Below are positions 7,351 to 21,090 of a stretch of 64,000 nucleotides of DNA, piece by piece (within the stretch, counting starts at the first letter, position 1; each line of letters opens with the position of its first letter). Where the stretch lies: NCBI RefSeq assembly GCF_017308975.1, contig NZ_JADWPD010000001.1, positions 349,612 to 413,611 on the forward strand. The letters run 5' to 3'. This DNA is from Amycolatopsis sp. MtRt-6 (GTDB lineage Bacteria; Actinomycetota; Actinomycetes; Mycobacteriales; Pseudonocardiaceae). A program made the translations under genes and the position numbers. The notes under the pieces are model-generated. The model ran no database searches, was not told where the DNA came from, and worked only from the letters and a program-made list of their open reading frames with translations.

Positions 7351-7673
7351 TGGCCGCCGACTCGCTCGTGACCTTCACCTTCGCCGACATCAACCCGATC
7401 ACCGAACGGACCTACGCCCGGTCGACCTTCGCTGAGCTGCCCGGCTACGCCGCCGACGTCGTCACCGGCACCCTCGCTCTGGAGCCCGGCGAGTGGGACA
7501 TCCTGGTCGCCGACGACGAGGCGTTCGACTTCACCGGGGAGGACGACGCCTACCCGATCCCCGGGGCCGTGCGCCGCGAACACGCTCACGGTGGCGGCTC
7601 CTACGTCGTGGTACCGGCCGCGCTGATGGCCCCGCGTGAGGTCCCCGAGTACACCATCGGGGTGATCGGCTGA
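7350..7673 (+). CDS. Small acidic AICE protein of unknown function
   Basis: A 107-residue acidic protein starting MAADSLVTFTFADIN. It contains LEPGEWDILVADDEAFDFTGEDDAYPIPG and ends in a hydrophobic strand (VPEYTIGVIG). It is coupled by TGATG overlaps to the genes before and after. No recognised domain and no signal peptide. It may be an accessory factor for the replication initiator that follows directly. Confidence 0.7.
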   Translation: MAADSLVTFTFADINPITERTYARSTFAELPGYAADVVTGTLALEPGEWDILVADDEAFDFTGEDDAYPIPGAVRREHAHGGGSYVVVPAALMAPREVPEYTIGVIG

Positions 7674-9061
7674 TGGTGGCCGCCCCGCACGGCTTCCGCG
7701 AGATGGTCGCCGAGTTCACCGAGTCCGGCACCCTGGACCCGGCGTTGGCGCACGTGCTCGCCCGCGCGAACTTCGACACCTGGGCCGAGAAGGTCAAGGC
7801 CGCTCGGGGCTGCGCGAAGCCGGTCCGGATGGCCGGGTCGTCCACTGTGGTCGACTCCTCCGGCAAGATCGTCTCCGAGCTGTCCGGCTCGGTGTTCGTC
7901 CCCTGCAAGAACCGCCGTGCTGCGGTGTGCGAGTCCTGCTCCGCCCACTACGCGCACGACACGTTCCACCTCATCCGCGCCGGGCTGGCCGGGGGCAAGG
8001 GCGTCCCCGAAACCGTCACCGGCCACCTGCGCGTGCTGGCCACGCTGACCGCGCCGTCGTTCGGGAAAGTCCACTCGCGACCCGTCCGCAACGGACACGT
8101 GCGCCGCTGCTCCTGCGGTGAGCTGCACTCCCAGTACGACGACGCCCTCGGCACCCCGATCGACCCGTCCACCTACGACTACGTCGGGTCGGTGCTGTGG
8201 CAGGCCCACGCCGGAGAGCTGTGGCGCCGCTTCACCATCGCCGTGGGCCGCAAGCTCGCCCGCGCCCTGGGCATCCGCCCCGGTGAACTGCGCGACGTCA
8301 TGCGCCTGTCCTACGCGAAGGTGGCGGAGTACCAGCGCCGCGGGCTCATCCACTTCCACGCCGTCGTCCGCATCGACGGCCCGGACGGCCCCGAGGGACC
8401 GCGCCCGCCGGCCGCCGTGACTGAGGACGTCCTCACCGCCGTGATCCAGGCTGCCGCCGCGTCCGTCGTCGTCCGGACCCCGGAGTCCCCGGCCGTGGGC
8501 GTGGTCCCGCTGACCTGGGGTGAGCAGGTCGACGTCGAGCCGATCGCCGTGTCGGAGGGCACCTCGGAGGAGTCGGAGGGCGGCTGGCATGACCGGCGCG
8601 TGGCGGGCTACGTCGCCAAGTACGCCACCAAGGGCACCCGGCTGACCGAGGGCAGCGACTACCGGATCCGGTCGGCGGAGCACATCGAGCAGCTCCCCGT
8701 GACCGAGCACCACAAGCAGCTCATGCGGACCGCGTGGCGGCTCGGTGGCCTGCCGGAGTTCGAGGAGCTGAACCTCCGGAAGTGGGCGCACATGCTCGGG
8801 TTCCGGGGCCACTTCCTGACGAAGTCCCGCCGCTACTCGACCACCTTCGGCGAGATCCGCCGGACCCGTGCGGAGTACCGCCTCGATGAGCAGCGCGAAG
8901 CCCTGGGGATCGCCGATGACGAGGTGCTGACCGTCGTCAACGACTGGTCCATGACCGGGCTCGGCTACCTCAACGACGCTGAGCGCCGTCTCGCTGCGGT
9001 GTTCTCGGAGCTTCACCTCGCCAGACGTCGCCTGGACGGCCAGGACGACTCCCCCGGCTGA
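7673..9061 (+). CDS. repSA: RepSA-like rolling-circle replication initiator
   Basis: A 462-residue protein with the layout of the pSAM2 RepSA family. An N-terminal zinc-finger-like section (PCKNRRAAVCESCSAHYAHD near residue 80; RRCSCGELH near 145) is followed by the HUH-type metal-binding motif GLIHFHAVVRID (about residue 223) and a Tyr-bearing helix YVAKYATKGT (about residue 312) that would nick the double-strand origin. The gene is coupled to the preceding one by TGATG. The family copies the excised element by rolling circle. The nicking site is not identified; it could lie within or near this gene. Confidence 0.88.
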   Translation: MVAAPHGFREMVAEFTESGTLDPALAHVLARANFDTWAEKVKAARGCAKPVRMAGSSTVVDSSGKIVSELSGSVFVPCKNRRAAVCESCSAHYAHDTFHLIRAGLAGGKGVPETVTGHLRVLATLTAPSFGKVHSRPVRNGHVRRCSCGELHSQYDDALGTPIDPSTYDYVGSVLWQAHAGELWRRFTIAVGRKLARALGIRPGELRDVMRLSYAKVAEYQRRGLIHFHAVVRIDGPDGPEGPRPPAAVTEDVLTAVIQAAAASVVVRTPESPAVGVVPLTWGEQVDVEPIAVSEGTSEESEGGWHDRRVAGYVAKYATKGTRLTEGSDYRIRSAEHIEQLPVTEHHKQLMRTAWRLGGLPEFEELNLRKWAHMLGFRGHFLTKSRRYSTTFGEIRRTRAEYRLDEQREALGIADDEVLTVVNDWSMTGLGYLNDAERRLAAVFSELHLARRRLDGQDDSPG

Positions 9062-9103
9062 CACACCCGTGTCGCCGGAAACCGTTGGTACGAAGGGAAA
9101 ACC

Positions 9104-9400
9104 ATGAACGGGCACTTGATCCACCTGCCGCGCTACGCCACCACCGACGCGCCCGCCGACCAGCTCCACGCGGAGCGCCACGGCGACGCGCCCTACACCG
9201 GGGACGTCCCGGTGATCGACCCGCACAAGGCCACGTACACCGTGCTGGAGGTTGCCTACCTGCTCAACCTGTCCCGGGGCGTCACCTACCAGTACGTCAA
9301 GGACGGCACGATCCCCGCGTTCCGGGTGGGCCGCCGCTGGGTGATCTCCCGCAAGCGGTTCGCCGAATGGCTGGACTCGCTGGCGACGGTGGGTGCCTGA
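9104..9400 (+). CDS. xis: Excisionase (Xis), winged-helix/HTH_17 type
   Basis: A 98-residue protein. After a 45-residue variable N-terminus it has the excisionase DNA-binding fold: YTVLEVAYLLNLSRGVTYQYVKDGTIPAFRVGRRWVISRKRFAEWL, here given by its start at about residue 45 and its Arg/Trp-rich wing. It bends att DNA and directs the integrase toward excision. Its stop overlaps the integrase ATG (TGATG at 9398-9402), the usual xis-int coupling. Confidence 0.9.
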   Translation: MNGHLIHLPRYATTDAPADQLHAERHGDAPYTGDVPVIDPHKATYTVLEVAYLLNLSRGVTYQYVKDGTIPAFRVGRRWVISRKRFAEWLDSLATVGA

Positions 9401-10632
9401 TGGGCTTCGTCAACCGCAGCGACTCGGGGAAGTGGAAGGCGTTCTGGCGCGAGCCCTCCGGCAAGCAGCGCTCGAAGACCTTCGCGACCAAGCGGGAAGC
9501 GCTGACCTTCCTCGCTCAGGCGGAGACGTCCAAGTCCGGGGGCGTCTACGTCTCGCCCCACGCCGGCCGGACGCTGTTCGGGGACCACGCGTGGGCCTGG
9601 ATGGACTCGTGGAACAACGAGGCGACCACGGTTGCCCGGGACACCTCGATCATGCGCACGCACGTCCTGCCGAAGTGGGGCGACTGGCAGCTCGGCAAGA
9701 TCGATCACCTGTCGGTCCAGGCGTGGGTCACCGAGCTGACCAAGACGACGCTCGCTCGGTCGACCGTTGCCGAGTGCAAGCGGCTGACCTCGGGCGTCCT
9801 GCGCTCCGCCGTCCGGAACCGCCTGATCGGGCACAACCCGGCCGACGACGTGAAGGTCCCACGTCGCCGCGTCCACGACACCGACGACAAGATCGCCACC
9901 CGGCGTGAGGTGCGGGACATGATCCTGCCCGCCACGCCGGACCGGTACCGGGCGCTGGTGGCCACGGCCGCGTTCTCCGGCCTGCGCTGGGGCGAGGTGA
10001 TCGCCCTGTGCATGGACGCCGTCGACCTCGACGCCGGGAACCTCCAGGTCATCCGGACCGTGATCGAGGTGGCCGGGTCGACCTCGTTCAAGCCCTACCC
10101 GAAGTCCCGGGCCGGGCGTCGGACCGTGCCCCTGCCGGCGTGGGTGGTGAGCGAGATCCGCGCCCATCTGGAGCGCTACCCGGCGGAGGGACCGGCCCGG
10201 ATGTTGTTCACCAACGAGGCCGGTGGCGCGCTGCGGCGCACCCTCTTCCGCGCCCGGATCTGGCGGCCGACGCTCGTCCGCGCTGGCCTGCTCGGGCACC
10301 TGGAGCGCAACGGCGACCGGTTCGAGGCCACCTGGACCGGCCGGGCCGGGGACGCCCACACGACCATCTGGGAGCGGGAGCGGGACGCCGTGATCGAGAT
10401 CGCCCGCAACCAGTTCGGCGGGCTCACCTTCCACGACCTGCGACACAGCTACGGTACGTGGCTGGCCGACGACGGTGTCCCGGTGAACAAGCTCCAGCGC
10501 GTCATGGGGCACGAGAACGTCACCACCACGCTCAAGTTCTACGTGCGCAAGACCGAGGACCACGACGCCATCCTCAGCGCTCTGGACGACGACCCGGACG
10601 ACGACGGTGGCGGAGTGCTCGCGGCCGTGTAG
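9400..10632 (+). CDS. int: Tyrosine integrase of the AICE
   Basis: A 410-residue protein. The N-terminal AP2-like arm-binding domain (GFVNRSDSGKWKAFWREP) is followed by a core-binding domain and a catalytic domain with Arg in SGLRWGE (about 193), the HDLRHSYGTW box (about 344), GHENVTTTLKFYV (His and the nucleophilic Tyr about 378). An acidic tail ends the protein. It is encoded next to the intact tRNA-Ile, the normal int-attP arrangement, and is coupled to xis. It would recombine the 46-bp cores at 4253 and 10744. Confidence 0.95.
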   Translation: MGFVNRSDSGKWKAFWREPSGKQRSKTFATKREALTFLAQAETSKSGGVYVSPHAGRTLFGDHAWAWMDSWNNEATTVARDTSIMRTHVLPKWGDWQLGKIDHLSVQAWVTELTKTTLARSTVAECKRLTSGVLRSAVRNRLIGHNPADDVKVPRRRVHDTDDKIATRREVRDMILPATPDRYRALVATAAFSGLRWGEVIALCMDAVDLDAGNLQVIRTVIEVAGSTSFKPYPKSRAGRRTVPLPAWVVSEIRAHLERYPAEGPARMLFTNEAGGALRRTLFRARIWRPTLVRAGLLGHLERNGDRFEATWTGRAGDAHTTIWERERDAVIEIARNQFGGLTFHDLRHSYGTWLADDGVPVNKLQRVMGHENVTTTLKFYVRKTEDHDAILSALDDDPDDDGGGVLAAV

Positions 10633-10703
10633 CGCCGGGCCATGCTGCCTTTTCGCTGCCTACGGCTCAGATCAGACCCAAAATTCCATAGTCCACAAAC
10701 GAC

Positions 10704-10738
10704 ACAACCCCCGTGAACTTGCTGGTCACGGGGGTTGT
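10704..10738. terminator. Bidirectional terminator between int and tRNA-Ile
   Basis: A perfect 13-bp inverted repeat (ACAACCCCCGTGA at 10704-10716, complement at 10726-10738) with a 9-nt loop. It can end both the plus-strand integrase transcript and the minus-strand tRNA-Ile transcript. Confidence 0.75.
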
Positions 10739-10743
10739 TCTCG

Positions 10744-10789
10744 TGCGTGGGCCTACCAGGACTTGAACCTGGGACCTCTTCGTTATCAG
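10744..10789. repeat. Attachment-site core, right copy, inside tRNA-Ile
   Basis: Identical to 4253-4298 over 46 bp. It covers the 3' half of tRNA-Ile plus 4 bases beyond the discriminator. Since the tRNA is complete on this side, the element carries a replacement 3' half. Confidence 0.92.
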
Positions 10790-10821
10790 CGAAGCGCTCT
10801 AACCGCCTGAGCTATAGGCCC
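10748..10821 (-). tRNA. tRNA-Ile (anticodon GAU)
   Basis: The minus strand reads GGGCCTATAGCTC at the 5' end (10821) and ends GGTAGGCCC plus discriminator A (10748). It has a 7-bp acceptor stem, an anticodon loop with GAT at 10787-10785 and the TTCAAGTC T-loop; CCA is not encoded. It sits downstream of gyrA and the DUF3566 gene, its conserved place in actinobacteria. It is the integration target of the AICE on its 3' side. Confidence 0.97.
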
Positions 10822-10870
10822 TTGAACGAGGAGAACTTTACAGGACCCCCGAAGGGGCCCTGCAACCGGG

Positions 10871-11512
10871 TCACTCTCGTTCGGACAGGGTGACCTCCAG
10901 GCCTCCTGCCAGGTCTGCCGAGACGTTGTAGATGAACGCGCTCACCGTGGCCAGTGCCGAGACCAGGACGATGTTGATCGCGCCCAGGATGGCTGCGATG
11001 CCGAACACCCGGCCGGCGCTGATCAGGGGTTCTGCCGAGGCGTTCGCGCCCTCGCCGCCGACCAGGGACGAGTACGTTCCGTTCAGCTTGTCCCACACGC
11101 CCATGCCGTCCAGCACCGTGTACAGGACGCCGACCGCCACCAGCCAGACGAAGAACATCGCGACGCCGAGGACCAGGGACAGCTTCAGCACCGACCACGG
11201 GTCGAAGCGCTTCACCTGCAGGGATGCTCGGCGGGGGCCGCGGCCCGGGCGGCGCAGCGCGCTCGGGCGAGCGCGCTGCGTCGATGCCGATGGGACCTCG
11301 CCGGTTGATGCCGGTGGGGTGTCGCTCGCTCCGAACAGGCGGGGGGCCGCGCTGCCCGTCACGACCTGGCGCTCGGTGGCGGCAGGCTGCGCTTCCTCCG
11401 TGGCCAGCTTGACCGTCGCTTCGGAGTCGCCTTCCTTGTCGACCCGCTGCCAGGGTGGGCTCGCCGGAGTCCCGTTCGAACCCGCTGCCTCGGGATTCTC
11501 GGATGGTGTCAC
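10871..11512 (-). CDS. DUF3566 transmembrane protein
   Basis: A 213-residue membrane protein. The first 110 residues are polar, low-complexity and Ala/Ser/Arg-rich. A DUF3566 domain follows, with a membrane segment around LKLSLVLGVAMFFVWLVAVG, the short loop GMGVWDKLNGTYSSLVG and a second segment (FGIAAILGAINIVLVSALAT). This gene is conserved directly downstream of gyrA in actinobacteria (homologue of Rv0007 in Mycobacterium tuberculosis). Its biochemical role is unknown; a link to the cell envelope or division is only suspected. It lies in the gyrB-gyrA minus-strand cluster. Confidence 0.92.
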   Translation of the reverse strand: MTPSENPEAAGSNGTPASPPWQRVDKEGDSEATVKLATEEAQPAATERQVVTGSAAPRLFGASDTPPASTGEVPSASTQRARPSALRRPGRGPRRASLQVKRFDPWSVLKLSLVLGVAMFFVWLVAVGVLYTVLDGMGVWDKLNGTYSSLVGGEGANASAEPLISAGRVFGIAAILGAINIVLVSALATVSAFIYNVSADLAGGLEVTLSERE

Positions 11513-11560
11513 GAAGAGTCAGTCCTTACCCGTGCCGTGGGGCCGCCGTCGAGAGCAAAC

Positions 11561-14098
<2,538 letters not shown>

Positions 14099-14144
14099 CT
14101 GGTCCTTCTCGGGTGAGTCCTGGCGGGACAAGGTCGGGGGACGC

Positions 14145-16211
<2,067 letters not shown>

Positions 16212-16309
16212 TCACAGACGAACGAAATCGGTTCGAGCCGACTCTTGACGTATCTCGGGAGGTCTGGATGCGTTCTCGGGGCACTCAACCGAGCATCGCG
16301 CAACCCGGG

Positions 16310-17041
16310 TCAGCCGTACGTGTCACGGGGGCCGCGACCCGGCACGTGCCGGGGTCCTTTCCGCCAGCTCGGGGCGGTCGGGCCCTGGATCCGCATCCGC
16401 TTGACGACGCCGTTGCCGACCCCCGCCGCGATCTTGGCCAGCAGCTTTCCCTGCAGCAACCGGAGCTGGGTGGCCCACGCCGTCGAGCTGGCGCGGACGG
16501 TGAGCTCGCCGTCCTTGAGCGCGACCGGCTGCGCGTGCTCGGCGACGTCTTCGCCGACCAGCCGCGCCCACTGCGCGAAGACGCGGGCGGTCGTGACGCT
16601 CTCGTTCCAGCCTCGATCGCTGACCAACCGCGAGACGAGCCGGCCGAGCGGCTGCGGGTCGCGCGGGTCCGCACCCGGCCCCGACCAGCGGCGCCGCCGG
16701 GGGTTCTGCCCGCCACCGACCGCGGGGCGGCGGCGGCCGGGCGGGACGCCGCGCTCCTTCGCCTTCGCCTTGGCCGCTTCGAGCGCGGCGTGGGCGAGGT
16801 CGCGCCCGGTCGGGGCCGCCTCGTTCGGCCCAACGTCGTCGGCGCGTTCGGTACCCACAGTAGGTTCGGTGCCGTTTTTGGGCACTTTGTGCCACCCGTC
16901 TGGCCGCAGGGTCACGGGCAGCGATAACTCATTCACCGTGTTATCCACACTGTCCACAGGTTTGTCCCCAGATCGGGTGCGGTTTGCGCCTCCCGTCACA
17001 CGGGGTGCCCGGTCGCCTTGCTCAGCCACGCGTGATCTCAC
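16310..17041 (-). CDS. DUF721 (DciA-like) protein
   Basis: From the GTG at 17041, overlapping the recF stop by 20 bp, the product has 243 residues. The first about 130 residues are charged and variable ([20 protein letters not shown]). The C-terminal DUF721/DciA-type domain runs from [18 protein letters not shown] through [19 protein letters not shown] to [19 protein letters not shown]. Family members between recF and gyrB are DciA-like helicase-operator proteins that help load or regulate the replicative helicase. The 5' part of the frame contains three DnaA-box-like 9-mers, so the true start may be further downstream. Confidence 0.9.
   Translation of the reverse strand: MRSRVAEQGDRAPRVTGGANRTRSGDKPVDSVDNTVNELSLPVTLRPDGWHKVPKNGTEPTVGTERADDVGPNEAAPTGRDLAHAALEAAKAKAKERGVPPGRRRPAVGGGQNPRRRRWSGPGADPRDPQPLGRLVSRLVSDRGWNESVTTARVFAQWARLVGEDVAEHAQPVALKDGELTVRASSTAWATQLRLLQGKLLAKIAAGVGNGVVKRMRIQGPTAPSWRKGPRHVPGRGPRDTYG
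16941..16970. promoter_or_regulatory. DnaA-box cluster in the recF-DUF721 region
   Basis: Three DnaA-box-like 9-mers in one orientation within 30 bp: TTATCCACA (16941-16949, perfect E. coli consensus), CTGTCCACA (16950-16958) and TTGTCCCCA (16962-16970). They lie about 3.6 kb from oriC, inside the variable 5' part of the DUF721 frame and upstream of gyrB. They could bind DnaA as a regulatory or titration site. Confidence 0.6.
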
Positions 17042-18176
17042 CGTCCGCCACCAGGAACCGGTGGCCGGCCAGTTCCGCGGGCACGTCTTCGTCGACCGCG
17101 GCGGTCACCAGCACCTGTTCGGCGCTCGCGGCCACCTCGGCCAGCCGGGCCCGGCGCTTGCGGTCCAGCTCGGCGAACACGTCGTCGAGCAGCAGCACCG
17201 GCTCGCCCGCCTCCGCACGCAGCAGCTCGTAGCTGCCGAGCCGGAGAGCGAGGGCGAACGACCACGACTCGCCGTGGCTCGCGTAGCCCTTGGCCGGCGC
17301 CTGGCCCAGGATCAGCTCCAGCTCGTCCCGGTGCGGGCCGACCAGGCTGATGCCACGCTCGAGCTCGGCCTTGCGGGCTTCACCCAGCGCCTTGAGTAAG
17401 ACGTCCTTCAGGACCTCGGGTTGCGCCCGCTCGCCATCCGGTACGCCGTACGTCTCCGGCAGGGCCGCGCCCAGCGACGACCGGTAGGCGATCTTCGCCG
17501 GTCGCGAGTCGGGCGCGACCCCCATGTACGCCGCGGCCGCGTACGGCGCGAGGTCGGCGACGAGGTTCAGGCGCGCGGCCAGCAGCTCCGCGCCCGCCAC
17601 CGCCAGGTGGTCGTCCCAGACCTCGAGCGTCGACAGCGCGTACGGGTCTTCGCGACCCGTACGCCGTTTCCCGGCCGTCTTGAGCAGGGCGTTCCGCTGC
17701 TTCAGCACCTTCTCGTAGTCCGCCCGGACCCCCGCGTACCGCGGCGCGCGCAGCACCAGGAGCTCGTCGAGGAACCGGCGTCGCTCGCCCGGGTCGCCCC
17801 GCACGAGCGCGAGGTCCTCCGGGGAGAACAGCACCGTGCGCAGGATCCCGAGCACGTCACGCGGACGGCCGACCGCGCCGCGGTTGACCCGGGCGCGGTT
17901 CGCCCGGCCCGCGGTGATCTCCAGCTCGACAGTCAGCTCGCGGTCGTCGTTGACCACCGCGACCCGCACCAGCGCGCGCTCGCAGCCGTGCCGGATCAGC
18001 GGCGCATCCGTCGCGACGCGGTGTGAGCCCAGCGTCGCGACGTACCCGATCGCCTCCAGCAAGTTGGTCTTGCCGCGGCCGTTCTGGCCGACCAGCACGG
18101 CCGGCCCGGGTTCGAGGGCGAGATCGGCCTGCGGCCAGGAGCGGAAGTCGGTGACCTGCAGGTGTCGCAGATACAC
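17022..18176 (-). CDS. recF: DNA replication/repair protein RecF
   Basis: An SMC-like ATPase that helps load RecA at gaps with RecO and RecR. It is 384 residues, starting [14 protein letters not shown] (ATG at 18176). The Walker A motif is [13 protein letters not shown] (about 31-43). The C-terminal ABC signature and Walker B region are seen in [25 protein letters not shown] and [11 protein letters not shown]. The order dnaA-dnaN-gnd-recF is typical of actinobacteria. It is separated from gnd by 10 bp and overlaps the DUF721 gene, indicating one transcript. Confidence 0.97.
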   Translation of the reverse strand: MYLRHLQVTDFRSWPQADLALEPGPAVLVGQNGRGKTNLLEAIGYVATLGSHRVATDAPLIRHGCERALVRVAVVNDDRELTVELEITAGRANRARVNRGAVGRPRDVLGILRTVLFSPEDLALVRGDPGERRRFLDELLVLRAPRYAGVRADYEKVLKQRNALLKTAGKRRTGREDPYALSTLEVWDDHLAVAGAELLAARLNLVADLAPYAAAAYMGVAPDSRPAKIAYRSSLGAALPETYGVPDGERAQPEVLKDVLLKALGEARKAELERGISLVGPHRDELELILGQAPAKGYASHGESWSFALALRLGSYELLRAEAGEPVLLLDDVFAELDRKRRARLAEVAASAEQVLVTAAVDEDVPAELAGHRFLVADGEITRG

Positions 18177-18186
18177 CAGGAACTCC

Positions 18187-19077
18187 CTACCCGCCGATCT
18201 TCTTCACGGCGTGCCCGCCGAACTGGTTGCGCAGCGCGGCGACCGCGCGCATCGCGGCCGAGTGCTCCTGCCGCGACGCGAACCGCGCGAACAGCGCGGC
18301 CGAGATGACCGGCGCCGGCACCGCGTTGTTGATCGCCTCTTCCAGCGTCCACCGGCCTTCGCCCGAATCCTCGACGTAGCCCTCGAGGTCGTCGAGCTCC
18401 GGGTCCTCGTCGAGCGCGCGCACGAGCAGGTCGAGCAGCCAGGACCGGACGACGGTGCCGCGCTGCCAGCCCTTGATCACCGCGGGCACGTCCTTGACGA
18501 CCTTCGCGGCCTCGAGCAGTTCGAAGCCCTCCGCGAAGGCCTGCATCATGCCGTACTCGATGCCGTTGTGGATCATCTTCGCGTAGTGACCCGCGCCGAC
18601 GTCGCCGGCGTGCGAGAAGCCCTCTTCGCGCGGGCCGTCCGGGCGCAGCGCGTCGAAGATCGGCATCGCCTTCTCGACGTCGGCGGCCGCGCCGCCGACC
18701 ATCAGGCCGTAGCCGTTCTCCTTGCCCCACACGCCACCGGACACCCCGCAGTCGAGGTAGCCGATGTTCTTCGCCGCGAGCAGATCGGCGTTCAGCCTGT
18801 CGTCGGTGTACTTGGAGTTGCCGCCGTCGATCACCATGTCACCCGCGGACAGCAGGTTGCCCAGCTCGGTGACGGTCGCCCGGGTCGGCTCGCCGGCGGG
18901 CACCATGATCCAGACGATCCGCGGGGCGTCCAGTTTGGACACCAGGTCCTCGAGCGAGGTCGTGTCGCTGACGTCCGGGTTGCGGTCGTAGCCGACGACC
19001 TCGTGACCGGCCGCACGCAGCCGCTCACGCATGTTGAAGCCCATCTTGCCCAGGCCGATCAGACCGAGCTGAACCAT
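18187..19077 (-). CDS. gnd: 6-phosphogluconate dehydrogenase (decarboxylating), short form
   Basis: It oxidises 6-phosphogluconate to ribulose 5-phosphate with release of CO2. It has 296 residues, the short (YqeC/GndA-like, often NAD-dependent) form rather than the about 470-residue form. The N-terminal Rossmann motif is [12 protein letters not shown]. Substrate-binding motifs include [29 protein letters not shown] and the catalytic Lys region [18 protein letters not shown]. It is located between dnaN and recF, its usual actinobacterial position, with no obvious functional link to replication. Confidence 0.95.
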   Translation of the reverse strand: MVQLGLIGLGKMGFNMRERLRAAGHEVVGYDRNPDVSDTTSLEDLVSKLDAPRIVWIMVPAGEPTRATVTELGNLLSAGDMVIDGGNSKYTDDRLNADLLAAKNIGYLDCGVSGGVWGKENGYGLMVGGAAADVEKAMPIFDALRPDGPREEGFSHAGDVGAGHYAKMIHNGIEYGMMQAFAEGFELLEAAKVVKDVPAVIKGWQRGTVVRSWLLDLLVRALDEDPELDDLEGYVEDSGEGRWTLEEAINNAVPAPVISAALFARFASRQEHSAAMRAVAALRNQFGGHAVKKIGG

Positions 19078-19110
19078 GAGATCCCCTTACGTGCTAACGA
19101 GAAATGCGGG

Positions 19111-20244
19111 TCAGCCCGGGAGCCGGACCGGCATCAGGAGGTAGAGGTAGCCGGGGACGACGTTGCCCTCGGCGTCGGCGGGCTTGATGAGCGCGGGGCG
19201 GTTCGGCGTGGTGAACGTCAGCTCCGCCCGGTCGCTGTGGAGCGCGCCGAGGCCGTCGACGAGGTAACCCGGGTTGAACGCGATCGTCACCGGCTCACCT
19301 TCGTACTCGACCTGCAGCTCTTCTTCGGCGCTGCCCTCGTCGTCGCCGCCCGCGGACAACCGCAGCGTGTTGTCCCCGAACTCCAGTCGTACCTGAGTCC
19401 CCCGCTCGGCCACCAGTGAAACGCGCTTGATGGACTCGGTGAGCGCGGACACGTCGATGACCGCGCGCGAGGTGTGCGACGCCGGCAGCAGCTGCCGGTA
19501 CGGCGGGAACTCCGCGTCGAGCAGGCGGGTGGTCGTGTAGCGCCCGGAACCGGACAGGCCGAGCAGGCCTTCGCCGCTGGCGAGGGCGAGGCGGATCGTG
19601 GCGCCGCTCGCGCCGAGCGTCTTGGCTGCCTCGGCGAGGGTGCGCGCGGGGACGAGCACCGCGGCGTCGGCCAGGCCCTCCGCGGGCTGCCAGGTGAACT
19701 CGCGCATGGCGAGCCGGAACCGGTCGGTGGCGACCAGGGTCAGCGAGCTGCCGGAGATCTCGAGCCGCATGCCGGTGAGCATCGGCAGCGTGTCGTCCTT
19801 GCCCGCGGCGACGACGACCTGGGTGACGGCCTGGCCGAACGCGTCGCCGGCGAGCTCGCCCGCGAAGGCGGGCTGGGACGGCAGCTGCGGGTAGTCCTCG
19901 ACCGGCATGGTCGGCAGGGAGAACCGCGCGCTGCCGCACGTGATGGTGGCGCGCGCGCCGTCGACGGAGATCTCGACCGGCTGCGCGGGCAGCGCCTTGG
20001 TGATGTCGGCGAGCAGGCGCCCGGACACGAGGAGGCGGCCGCCGTCGGCGATCGTCGCCGGGACCCCGACCGTGGCCGAGACCTCGTAGTCGAAGCCGGA
20101 GACCGTCAGCGCGTCGGTGTCGCCGTCCGAACCGGCGTCGAGGAGGACACCGCCCAGCACCGGCACCGGCGGCCGGGAGGGGAGGCTTCTGGCCACCCAC
20201 GCGACGGCGTCGGCGAGCCCGTCACGCTCGACGCGGATCTTCAT
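19111..20244 (-). CDS. dnaN: DNA polymerase III beta sliding clamp
   Basis: The ring-shaped processivity clamp. The ATG at 20244 ([20 protein letters not shown]) with GAAAGGA 7 nt upstream gives 377 residues; a longer in-frame extension runs into oriC DNA and is rejected. Three tandem clamp domains are seen by the repeated pattern; characteristic stretches are [57 protein letters not shown] and the C-terminal [12 protein letters not shown] end. The gene is immediately downstream of oriC and dnaA on the leading strand. Confidence 0.97.
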   Translation of the reverse strand: MKIRVERDGLADAVAWVARSLPSRPPVPVLGGVLLDAGSDGDTDALTVSGFDYEVSATVGVPATIADGGRLLVSGRLLADITKALPAQPVEISVDGARATITCGSARFSLPTMPVEDYPQLPSQPAFAGELAGDAFGQAVTQVVVAAGKDDTLPMLTGMRLEISGSSLTLVATDRFRLAMREFTWQPAEGLADAAVLVPARTLAEAAKTLGASGATIRLALASGEGLLGLSGSGRYTTTRLLDAEFPPYRQLLPASHTSRAVIDVSALTESIKRVSLVAERGTQVRLEFGDNTLRLSAGGDDEGSAEEELQVEYEGEPVTIAFNPGYLVDGLGALHSDRAELTFTTPNRPALIKPADAEGNVVPGYLYLLMPVRLPG

Positions 20245-20529
20245 GCGCGCATCCTTTCGACGATCGAGCCCCCTGCGGGCTCGGGCCAGGCCTCGTTCTC
20301 GCGGGGCAGTGACCGGCTGCCCCCTCCGGCAGGTCTGCTCTCCGCGTGAGCGGCCGGAGCGCGGACCAGGTGCAGGCGTCCACGTTAGGCCGTCGCGGGC
20401 GCCGCCGTCACCTCGGCCTCCCCTTGACTTTGTCGACATGACGACTCGATCTCGCGGCTGTCCCCAGCTTCGTCCATCGCCTGTTTTTGTTTTGTTCTCT
20501 CTTAGAAGAGATCTAAGGGCAGTAGCAGT

Positions 20530-20870
20530 AATAGGCGTTGTGGATTGTGTGGATTGAGCTCGTTCGCGCAGGTCGGACGGCTCGCGGGCATGTGGAGAAC
20601 CGTGGTGGCAGACCTGTGGGTAGTTCGGGCGGTCCGTGGATGGTTTCGCCCATCCACGGATCCATCCACAGTTGTCCCCAGTTGTCCCCACGGTTGTCCC
20701 CAGGTGTGGGGCGATTTGTACCCAGGGTCTGGGGGTGCCGGACGGGCTCCGAACCCCTCTGCCGAGTGATCGGCTCCTCCTGTGCACAGCATGTGGGCAA
20801 CCTGTGGAATCGACGTGGACAAGGGTGTGGATGCGCTGTGGATCGGCTGTGGGCGGGGTGTGGACGAAAT
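20530..20870. other. oriC: Chromosomal replication origin oriC
   Basis: In the 846-bp dnaA-dnaN spacer (20245-21090) I count more than a dozen DnaA-box-like 9-mers. Examples: tandem TGTGGATTG at 20539-20547 and 20548-20556, TTGTCCCCA at 20672, 20682 and 20694, TGTGGGCAA at 20792, CGTGGACAA at 20814, TGTGGATGC at 20826, TGTGGATCG at 20837 and TGTGGACGA at 20859. Orientation switches around 20640-20700. Short AT-richer stretches at about 20485-20530 and 20935-20960 are candidates for the unwinding element. Position between dnaA and dnaN matches actinobacterial oriC. Confidence 0.92.
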
Positions 20871-21037
20871 CTGTGTCGTCGCTGGTGGGGGATCTGTTGG
20901 CACTGTGGGCAATCCGCCCACACCATGGGGAAACTTCCTTGTGTACAAACAATTTTCGCGAGTTTGGCGAAGCACGCGTACACGCCTTCGCTGCTTCGCG
21001 CGCGTACGTGTGCTTCGGACACTCCAAAGACGACAAA

Positions 21038-21064
21038 GGGGCGTCCACAGTGTGCGGACGCCCC
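21038..21064 (-). terminator. dnaA terminator
   Basis: A 9-bp perfect inverted repeat (GGGGCGTCC at 21038-21046, complement at 21056-21064), 9-nt loop, followed on the minus strand by TTTG. It lies 27 bp past the dnaA stop and would keep dnaA transcription out of oriC. Confidence 0.7.
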
Positions 21065-21090
21065 GAAGTCGTTGGGAGGTAAGGGTTGTG

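Larger units (their letters stand above)
4253..10789. mobile_element. Mini-AICE integrated in tRNA-Ile(GAU), about 6.5 kb
   Basis: It is bounded by the two 46-bp repeats and arranged like pSAM2-family actinomycete integrative elements: regulators at one end, then small genes, a RepSA-like rolling-circle initiator, excisionase, and integrase next to the intact tRNA. The integrase side supplies the 3' half of the tRNA, so tRNA-Ile stays functional. No FtsK/SpoIIIE-like transfer ATPase, spread genes or NUDIX/Pra-type activator are seen, so it can probably excise and replicate but not transfer itself. From memory, pMEA300 of Amycolatopsis methanolica also uses a tRNA-Ile site. Confidence 0.9.
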
